A stretch of DNA of 13,754 bases, from assembly GCA_028711825.1 (NCBI GenBank), contig JAQTRM010000023.1, positions 1-13,754 on the forward strand, given 5' to 3'. The translations under genes were made by a program, and so were the position numbers. The DNA comes from Candidatus Omnitrophota bacterium (GTDB lineage Bacteria; Omnitrophota; Gorgyraeia; Gygaellales; Profunditerraquicolaceae). Shown one piece after another: positions 7,232 to 12,489 of this stretch (within the stretch, counting starts at the first letter, position 1; each line of letters opens with the position of its first letter). The notes under the pieces are model-generated. The model saw nothing but the letters and a program-made list of their open reading frames with translations. It was not told the DNA's origin and did no database searches.

Positions 7232-8572
7232 TTACTCAATCCGGGAAAGGTTATCGAATCTGGTATATTCCTTGATAAAAGCCAGCTTCAGCGAACCCAC
7301 CGGGCCGTTACGCTGCTTGGCAATGATCGCCTCCGCCACCCCCTGGTTATCCGGGGAGGGATTATAATACTCTTCCCTTAAAATAAGAACTACCACATCG
7401 GCATCCTGTTCGATCGCCCCGGATTCCCTTAAATCCGAAAGCTGCGGGCGGTGGTCAGTGCGCGATTCCACCGCGCGGGACAACTGGCTGATGGCGATCA
7501 CCGGCACGCTCAACTCCCTGGCCAAGGCCTTAAGCGATCGTGAAATCTCGGAGATCTCCTGCTGGCGGCTTTCGGTGCTGCTGGCCGAACCCCGCATCAG
7601 CTGCATATAGTCCAGGATAATCAATTTTATATCATGATGGGATTTCAGGCGCCGCGCGCGGGCGCGCAGTTCCATTACCGAAATCGCCGGGGTATCATCG
7701 ATAAAGATCGGGGAGTCCGAAAGCTTCCCCGCCGCCGCGGTAAGCCGCGGCCAGTCGCTGGTGGCAAGATACCCCGTCCTCACCTTATGCGCATCCACCC
7801 GCGCGTGGGAACAAAGCATCCTCTGCACCAGCTGTTCCTTGGACATCTCAAGGCTGAAAATCGCGGTAGGGACTTTCTCCACCACCCCCGCGTATTCGGC
7901 GATCCCCAGGGCAAACGCGCTTTTTCCCATTGAAGGCCTTCCGGCGACAATCACAAGATCCGAAGGCTGGAGCCCCGCGGTCTTTAAGTCGAAATCAATA
8001 TACCCGGTGGGAATACCGGTAACATGCGCTTTGTTCTGATAAAGACGATCGATTGTTTCGATACTGTCCTTGACGATCTCCTTAAGATGCTGGTAGGTGC
8101 CCTGGTTCTTGCGGTCGCTGACTTCAAAAATCAGTTTTTCGGCGGTATCCACCACATCGGCGATATTGCCGTCGCTCTCATGGCAGACACTGATGATCTT
8201 GGTGGAATTGTTGATAAGGCTTCTGAGGATATATTTTTCGCTGACGATACCGGCGTAGTAATTGATATTGGCCGCGGTCGGAACGGCATTGGCCAGGGAG
8301 GTAAGGTAGCTTGCGCCGCCGATCTCATCCAGGGTGCCGGCATTTTTCAAAAGGTCGGTGAGCGTAATGAGGTCCACCGCCTTATTGGCGTTATAAAGTT
8401 CAATGATCGCCTGGAATATCTTGCGGTGGGAATCTTTATAAAAACAGGAGGCATCCAGTTTCTCGGCGGAAACCGACACTGCCTCCTCATCTAAAAGCAT
8501 CGAACCTAATACCGCCATCTCCGCGTCGAGATTCTGCGGGGGAATTTTTTCCAACATCGAATCTTTGGCCAT
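7232..8572 (-). CDS. dnaB: Replicative DNA helicase DnaB
   Basis: DnaB is the hexameric helicase that unwinds DNA at the replication fork and recruits primase. The 446-residue protein has the N-terminal domain (about 8-110, starting LEKIPPQNLDAE), a linker, and the RecA-like ATPase domain from about 183. This has Walker A GRPSMGKS (211-218), Walker B LIILDYMQL (317-325), ISQLSR (361-366), SDLRESGAIEQDAD (379-392) and the arginine-finger region KQRNGP (419-424). All core motifs are intact. There is no intein, a frequent insertion in this gene. The ATG at 8572 gives the usual N-terminus; Met6 is an alternative. Neither has a Shine-Dalgarno, because the whole leader back to the rplI stop is made of 7-base repeats and short unique bits. 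It follows rplI, as in many bacteria. Confidence 0.96.
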   Translation of the reverse strand: MAKDSMLEKIPPQNLDAEMAVLGSMLLDEEAVSVSAEKLDASCFYKDSHRKIFQAIIELYNANKAVDLITLTDLLKNAGTLDEIGGASYLTSLANAVPTAANINYYAGIVSEKYILRSLINNSTKIISVCHESDGNIADVVDTAEKLIFEVSDRKNQGTYQHLKEIVKDSIETIDRLYQNKAHVTGIPTGYIDFDLKTAGLQPSDLVIVAGRPSMGKSAFALGIAEYAGVVEKVPTAIFSLEMSKEQLVQRMLCSHARVDAHKVRTGYLATSDWPRLTAAAGKLSDSPIFIDDTPAISVMELRARARRLKSHHDIKLIILDYMQLMRGSASSTESRQQEISEISRSLKALARELSVPVIAISQLSRAVESRTDHRPQLSDLRESGAIEQDADVVVLILREEYYNPSPDNQGVAEAIIAKQRNGPVGSLKLAFIKEYTRFDNLSRIE

Positions 8573-8575
8573 TTT

Positions 8576-8610
8576 CAGCTATCAGCTTTCAGCCGTCAGC
8601 TATCAGCTTG
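8576..8610. repeat. Heptanucleotide tandem repeat in the dnaB leader
   Basis: Five contiguous 7-base units on the plus strand: CAGCTAT, CAGCTTT, CAGCCGT, CAGCTAT, CAGCTTG. All begin with CAGC and vary in the last three bases. The array ends 3 bases before the dnaB start codon. On the transcribed strand it reads as repeated AGCTGAt/c/a. The spacing of exactly seven over five units is unlikely by chance. Confidence 0.8.
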
Positions 8611-8615
8611 ATTCC

Positions 8616-8636
8616 TGAGGCTTGAGGCTTTGCGGC
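8616..8636. repeat. Second heptanucleotide repeat, rplI-dnaB spacer
   Basis: Two perfect 7-base units TGAGGCT and a third degenerate unit TTGCGGC lie 5 bases beyond the CAGC-type array. Together the two arrays fill most of the 72 bases between rplI and dnaB. The unit sequence differs but the period is the same, as if the spacer were a mosaic of heptamer families. Confidence 0.5.
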
Positions 8637-8644
8637 TTTATTGT

Positions 8645-9088
8645 TTACTTTTTAACTACCCAAACTTTAATCTTAGCGGTAACCTCCGGATGCAGCCTGA
8701 CCGGAATTTCATAAATACCCAGGTTCTTTATCGGCTCATCCAGCACCACCGCGCTTTTGTCGACCGCAAATCCTTCCCCTTTAAGCGCCTCGGAGATATC
8801 ATGGGCATGGATCCCGCCGTAAAGCTTTTCTTCGCCCTGGGTCAACGCCGGGATAGTAAGCGAAAAATTATCCAGGCGCTGCCTCACCACCTCCGCCTCC
8901 GCCTTGATCTTGGCAAGCTGCGCGGAACGGATCTTCTCCTCCTCCGCCAGCTTCTTCAAGCTTGCTGCGGTAGCCGGTTTGGCAAGGTTATGCGGAAAAA
9001 GAAAATTCCTGGCATATCCTTCCTTAACCTTAACCACCGTATTGGCGCGGCCGATCTTATCCACGTCTTTAATCAGGATAACGTCCAT
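8645..9088 (-). CDS. rplI: 50S ribosomal protein L9
   Basis: L9 binds 23S rRNA near the base of the L1 stalk and reaches out from the large subunit; it helps keep reading frame. The 147-residue protein (E. coli 149) has the N-terminal domain with the family signature (DKIGRANTVVKVKEGYARNF, 10-29, then LFPHNLA). A long connecting charged helix follows (about 41-76), then the C-terminal domain with KLYGGIHAHDISEAL and LGIYEIPVRLHPEV. It starts 6 bases after the rpsR stop with only a weak AGG ribosome site, so coupling to rpsR is likely. It is the last gene before the repeat-filled spacer leading to dnaB. Confidence 0.96.
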   Translation of the reverse strand: MDVILIKDVDKIGRANTVVKVKEGYARNFLFPHNLAKPATAASLKKLAEEEKIRSAQLAKIKAEAEVVRQRLDNFSLTIPALTQGEEKLYGGIHAHDISEALKGEGFAVDKSAVVLDEPIKNLGIYEIPVRLHPEVTAKIKVWVVKK

Positions 9089-9094
9089 CTCGGC

Positions 9095-9370
9095 CTAGCG
9101 GGTATAAGGAAGCAGGGAAAGGAAACGGGCCTTATTGATCAAATCCTTAATCATCCTCTGATGCTTGGCGCAATTTCCCGAAAAACGGCTGGAGTTAATC
9201 TTGCCTCTTTCGGTAATAAAAACTTCCAGTCTCTTGATATCTTTGTAATCGATACTTCCCGTTTTATCCGCGCAGAACCGGCAGAATCTCTTTCTCGCCG
9301 GAACCAGGGAATTCCTCTTTTTCTTAACAATCTTTTTGTCTTTTCCGAATCCTTTGCTCTTAACCTTCAT
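9095..9370 (-). CDS. rpsR: 30S ribosomal protein S18, zinc-type
   Basis: S18 sits on the platform of the small subunit and binds together with S6. The 91-residue protein has a Lys-rich N-terminus and the S18 core (YKDIKRLEVFITERGKI about 42-58, then SRFSGNCAKHQR). It carries Cys30 and Cys33 (CRFC) plus Cys67 and His70 (CAKH). These four residues can hold a zinc ion as in the C+ form of S18; E. coli S18 lacks them. Its ATG overlaps the ssb stop as ATGA, and a GAGG about 14 bases upstream lies within ssb, so translation is likely coupled to ssb. Context between ssb and rplI is standard. Confidence 0.96.
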   Translation of the reverse strand: MKVKSKGFGKDKKIVKKKRNSLVPARKRFCRFCADKTGSIDYKDIKRLEVFITERGKINSSRFSGNCAKHQRMIKDLINKARFLSLLPYTR

Positions 9371-9816
9371 TGTATTTCATCCTCGCTTTCTGCTAACCAT
9401 GTTGATTCGCTGCTAGGCTCCTCAGGCATCCCTTCCGGCTGCTGCTGACCTGCGGAGGCCATCGGCGCTCTTGCCTGCGCGCCTCCGGGCGCCCCCATAA
9501 ACTGCACCCGCTCCGCCCGGACTTCGATCACCGAACGCTTTGCCCCGGCATTATCCTCCCAGGTGCGCGACTGCAGCCTGCCCTCGATAAACACGCCGCT
9601 GCCCTTATGTAAATATTGATTACAGGTTTCGGCCTGTTTGTTCCAAACCACCGCGGTGATAAAACACACTTCTTCTTTCAACTCCTGATCCTTGGAACGG
9701 TATTTCCGGTTCACCGCCAGGCGCAGATTAACCACCGCCATCCCGGAAGGGGTATAACGCAACTCGGGATCCTTGGTAAGATTTCCCATCAATAATACTT
9801 TATTGTAACTGGCCAT
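9367..9816 (-). CDS. ssb: Single-stranded DNA-binding protein SSB
   Basis: SSB coats single-stranded DNA and recruits replication and repair proteins through its C-terminal tip. The 149-residue protein has the OB-fold over about 1-108 (NKVLLMGNLTKDPELRYTPSG; VVWNKQAE with Trp58; FIEGRLQSRTWED). A Gly/Ala/Gln/Pro linker follows (about 109-138), then an acidic tail. The tail ends SEDEIQ instead of the usual D-D-I-P-F, so the Pro-Phe that partner proteins grip is missing. The acidic part is retained. The stop codon overlaps the rpsR start (ATGA). Its leader holds a perfect GC hairpin ending 14 bases before the ATG, and the ribosome site (AAAGAG) is modest. It lies between rpsF and rpsR, as in most bacteria. 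Confidence 0.96.
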   Translation of the reverse strand: MASYNKVLLMGNLTKDPELRYTPSGMAVVNLRLAVNRKYRSKDQELKEEVCFITAVVWNKQAETCNQYLHKGSGVFIEGRLQSRTWEDNAGAKRSVIEVRAERVQFMGAPGGAQARAPMASAGQQQPEGMPEEPSSESTWLAESEDEIQ

Positions 9817-9830
9817 ATTCGCTCTTTCTA

Positions 9831-9847
9831 CCCGCGCCAGGCGCGGG
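9831..9847 (-). promoter_or_regulatory. GC-rich hairpin in the ssb leader
   Basis: On the minus strand CCCGCGC-CTG-GCGCGGG forms a perfect 7-bp stem with a 3-base loop, in the 54-base gap between rpsF and ssb and ending 14 bases before the ssb ATG. No T-run follows, so it is not an intrinsic terminator. It could be an mRNA processing or stability element, or a protein-binding site. A weaker 4-bp stem (CCGG...CCGG) lies just upstream of it. Confidence 0.55.
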
Positions 9848-9870
9848 ATTCTGCCGGACTTAGCCCGGTT

Positions 9871-10161
9871 TTAGGCATCCATCCGCGTAAATAAAACGCG
9901 CAGGATATTTTCATTAATCCGGTAGATGGAACGCACCTCCTTGATTGTGGATGCCGGCGCGCTGAAGGCTACCAGATAATAAACGCCTTCCATAAATTTT
10001 TTTATCGGAAAATATAATTTACGTTTCTCCGCCCAGATACCCGCCTGCGTAATCTGGCCGTTGTTTTTGACAATCGCTTCTTCGATCTGCTTAAAAAGAT
10101 TTTTCTTTTCTTCGTCTGACAGATCGGGTTTGATAATCACCATCGCTTCATATTTGTTCAT
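9871..10161 (-). CDS. rpsF: 30S ribosomal protein S6
   Basis: S6 pairs with S18 on the platform of the small ribosomal subunit. The 96-residue protein has the full ferredoxin-like fold pattern: KYEAMVIIKPDLSDEE at the start, then the WAEKRKLYFPIKKFMEGVYYLV strand pair (43-64) and the closing RINENILRVLFTRMDA. It lacks the long acidic tail of E. coli S6, as many bacterial S6 proteins do. It starts one base after the pth stop. A good ribosome site (AAGGAAGG) lies in the 3' end of pth, so the ribosomal block may be read through from the glmU-pth block. No promoter is visible between them. Confidence 0.96.
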   Translation of the reverse strand: MNKYEAMVIIKPDLSDEEKKNLFKQIEEAIVKNNGQITQAGIWAEKRKLYFPIKKFMEGVYYLVAFSAPASTIKEVRSIYRINENILRVLFTRMDA

Positions 10162-10162
10162 C

Positions 10163-10771
10163 CTACACCTTCCTTTTTTTTAATAAGTCGGACTTCTTGT
10201 TAAATTTGTTCATCGCCTGCGGCAGGCCTTCTTCAGCCCAACAGAGGCAGCAATTTACCGCCTCCTCCTGCGCCATTTTTGCGGCTTCTTTCTCCCGGCG
10301 GGAAAAACCCGAAAGGACATACTCCGCGGGGTCCATCCCCGTTGGGGGACGCCCGATTCCGATACGCAGGCGGCAAAAACCCCCTCCCCCCAAATGCTCA
10401 ATAATCGATTGTAAACCGCGCTGCCCTCCGCTGGAACCTTGCGCGCGGATCTTAATCCTCCCCAGGTCCAGATCCAGATCGTCGCAGACCACCAGCAGAT
10501 CTTCCGGACGGATCTTGAATTTTTTCACCAGCGCCTTGACCGCTACGCCGCTTAAATTCATGTAGGTCTGCGGCAAAGCAAGTATCAGGCGGCTTCCGGG
10601 CAGGCCGGACTCGGCCACCAGCGAAGAAAGAGAACGTTCGCGGCGAAAACCGGTTTTCAGAAAAACGGCCAGGGATTTCAAGACCGTAAAGCCTACATTA
10701 TGCCGGCTTCCGCTATAAAGCAGGCCGGGATTCCCCAGGCCCACGATCAATTTTTCCCCTTTTGAGATCAT
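10163..10771 (-). CDS. pth: Peptidyl-tRNA hydrolase
   Basis: Pth frees tRNA from peptidyl-tRNA that drops off the ribosome. The 202-residue protein (E. coli 194) has LIVGLGNPG with Asn14, RHNVGF with catalytic His24, MNLSG with Asn72, and CDDLDL with Asp98. These match E. coli Asn10, His20, Asn68 and Asp93. The substrate-binding GGHNG loop (E. coli His113-Asn114) reads GGQRG here, with Gln117 and Arg118. LRIGIGRP (135-142) is standard. The tail is Lys-rich. The ATG at 10771 follows rplY/ctc after 37 bases with a poor ribosome site; a second ATG 4 bases upstream is out of frame. The place after ctc is the same as in Bacillus. Confidence 0.95.
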   Translation of the reverse strand: MISKGEKLIVGLGNPGLLYSGSRHNVGFTVLKSLAVFLKTGFRRERSLSSLVAESGLPGSRLILALPQTYMNLSGVAVKALVKKFKIRPEDLLVVCDDLDLDLGRIKIRAQGSSGGQRGLQSIIEHLGGGGFCRLRIGIGRPPTGMDPAEYVLSGFSRREKEAAKMAQEEAVNCCLCWAEEGLPQAMNKFNKKSDLLKKRKV

Positions 10772-10808
10772 TCATTCAACCGCCGGAAAATCCGCCCGCG
10801 GTGTTTTA

Positions 10809-11501
10809 TTATTTAGCCTTATCTTTGGCTTCGGGAGAAGGAGCGCCCTCTCCGGGAACTTCCTTCTTTTCTTTGATTACCTCGGGTTCAGCCGCCGCCT
10901 CGCCTTCTTCGCCCTCTGCGGGAGCCTCCTCTTTCATCGGGGCAACCACATGCAAGACAACCGTCTCCGGCTCGTTTACCGGCACGACTTTATCCGGGAA
11001 AGCGATATCCTTGATATGCACGGCATCGCCGATCTTCAAGGCGGCAATATCCACCGTAATCTCCTGGGGAATATTTGTCGGAAGGCATTCCACTTCGATC
11101 TCCCACATCAAATACTCCAGTGAACCGCCGTCCTGTTTGACTCCGACCGCCTCGCCTTTAACCTGAACCGGGACATTAACCTTGATCGATTCGGTCAAAG
11201 AGATCTCACTAAAATCCACATGGATAATATCCTCGCTCACCGGGTCATACTGAATTTCCTTGACCAGGCACGGTTTCACCGTGGTTTTATCGCCGCTCTT
11301 GATCTTTAAATTGATAATTACATTCTCCAGATGGTGCTGATGCACCAGTTTCAGGAGGGCGCCGCGGGAAACTGTAACCGATGACGCCTCTTGCCCGTGA
11401 AAATAAACCACCGCGGGCAGGAATCCGGTTTCCCTTAAATCCTTGGCTTTAGCCCTGCCCCTACCTTCTCTTATCTCCGCTTCCAGAATGATCTCTTCCA
11501 T
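10809..11501 (-). CDS. rplY: 50S ribosomal protein L25, long CTC form
   Basis: L25 binds 5S rRNA in the large subunit. The long form with an extra domain is known as CTC or TL5, and in Bacillus it is a general stress protein. The 230-residue product has the L25 domain (1 to about 96, with GRGRAKAKDLRETGFLPAVV near the start and QYDPVSEDIIHVDF at 84-97). The CTC C-terminal domain follows (about 100-186, with GEAVGVKQDGG and LPTNIP), and then a disordered Glu/Ala/Pro/Lys tail from about 190. It begins 15 bases after the prs stop, with ribosome sites AGGAGA and AAAGG upstream. The order prs-ctc-pth matches the conserved block seen in Bacillus and others. Confidence 0.95.
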   Translation of the reverse strand: MEEIILEAEIREGRGRAKAKDLRETGFLPAVVYFHGQEASSVTVSRGALLKLVHQHHLENVIINLKIKSGDKTTVKPCLVKEIQYDPVSEDIIHVDFSEISLTESIKVNVPVQVKGEAVGVKQDGGSLEYLMWEIEVECLPTNIPQEITVDIAALKIGDAVHIKDIAFPDKVVPVNEPETVVLHVVAPMKEEAPAEGEEGEAAAEPEVIKEKKEVPGEGAPSPEAKDKAK

Positions 11502-11516
11502 CTTTACCTTTCTCTC

Positions 11517-12455
11517 CTAGTCGAACAGGCAGCTGACTGACTCTTCATTGTGTATTCTCTTAATCGCCTCGGCCAAAAGACCGGCCACCGAAAGCACCTG
11601 AATTTTAGGATGCTTCTTATCTTCGGCTAAAGGCACTGTATCGGTAATAAGCAATTTTTCAAGGCCCTTGCACGCATCGATCCGCTCGATCGCCGGTCCG
11701 GAAAGTATACCGTGGGTAATCGCCGCATAAATCGTCCGGGCCCTGGCTTTTTTCAACGCCTCTACCGCCTCGATAAGCGAACTGCCGGTGGCGACCATGT
11801 CGTCGACGATAATCACATTCTTGTTCTCCACCTCTCCCATGATATGCATCGCTTCGGCCTTCTCCGGGGAAATCCGGCGCTTGTCGATAATCGCCAGGCC
11901 CGCGGAAACCCGCTTGGCGTACGCCCTGGCCATTTTAATGCTTCCCACGTCGGGAGAAACCGCGACCAGATCATTAATTTTCATCCCGGAAAAATAATCC
12001 ACGAATACCCCTACCGAAAAAAGATGGTCCACCGGGATATCAAAGAACCCCTGGATCTGGCCGGCGTGCAAGTCCATCGTCAGGACCCGGCTGGCCCCCG
12101 CAACCGTCAAAAGATTCGCAACCAGTTTAGCGGTAATCGGAACGCGCGGCTGGTCTTTACGGTCCTGGCGGGCGTAACCGAAGTAAGGGATAACCGCGGT
12201 AATCCGGTGAGCGGAAGCGCGGCGCAAGGCATCGATCATGATCAATAATTCCATAAGGTTATCGTTGGAAGGAGGGCATGTCGGCTGCACGATAAAAACA
12301 TCCTTGCCGCGCACGTTCTCGTTAATCTTAACCCGGATCTCCCCCTCGCTGAACCTTCCGACCAGGGCATCCTGCAGTTTGACCTTTAAAGAATGGCAGA
12401 TACTTTGCGCCAAGACTTTATTCGAGTTACCGCTGAAAATAGCCAATTTATCCAC
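11517..12455 (-). CDS. prs: Ribose-phosphate pyrophosphokinase (PRPP synthetase)
   Basis: Prs makes phosphoribosyl pyrophosphate from ribose-5-phosphate and ATP, the precursor of nucleotides, His, Trp and NAD. The 312-residue protein (E. coli 315) has GRFSEGEIRVKINENVRG (33-50), the ATP-binding PYFGYARQDRK (90-100), His130 in the metal-binding TMDLHAGQIQGFFDIPVDHL, the catalytic-loop Lys-Arg (DKRR, 191-194), and the PRPP-binding IIVDDMVATGSS (215-226). All are intact; it is a class I type enzyme. The start is GTG, supported by GAGG 6 bases upstream and by family alignment. It lies 34 bases after glmU, as in Bacillus and other bacteria where the two genes are neighbours. Confidence 0.96.
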   Translation of the reverse strand: MDKLAIFSGNSNKVLAQSICHSLKVKLQDALVGRFSEGEIRVKINENVRGKDVFIVQPTCPPSNDNLMELLIMIDALRRASAHRITAVIPYFGYARQDRKDQPRVPITAKLVANLLTVAGASRVLTMDLHAGQIQGFFDIPVDHLFSVGVFVDYFSGMKINDLVAVSPDVGSIKMARAYAKRVSAGLAIIDKRRISPEKAEAMHIMGEVENKNVIIVDDMVATGSSLIEAVEALKKARARTIYAAITHGILSGPAIERIDACKGLEKLLITDTVPLAEDKKHPKIQVLSVAGLLAEAIKRIHNEESVSCLFD

Positions 12456-12489
12456 TTTAAGCCTCTTTCTCTGTTTTAATTTATCAAGT

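Noticed and set aside
7232..8572. Possible intein in dnaB
   Set aside because: The Walker A and downstream motifs are continuous and the protein has the normal length of 446 residues; nothing is inserted.
8630..9448. Plus-strand frame of 272 codons opposite rplI, rpsR and the end of ssb
   Set aside because: It runs antisense across three firmly identified genes and their junctions and shows no domain.
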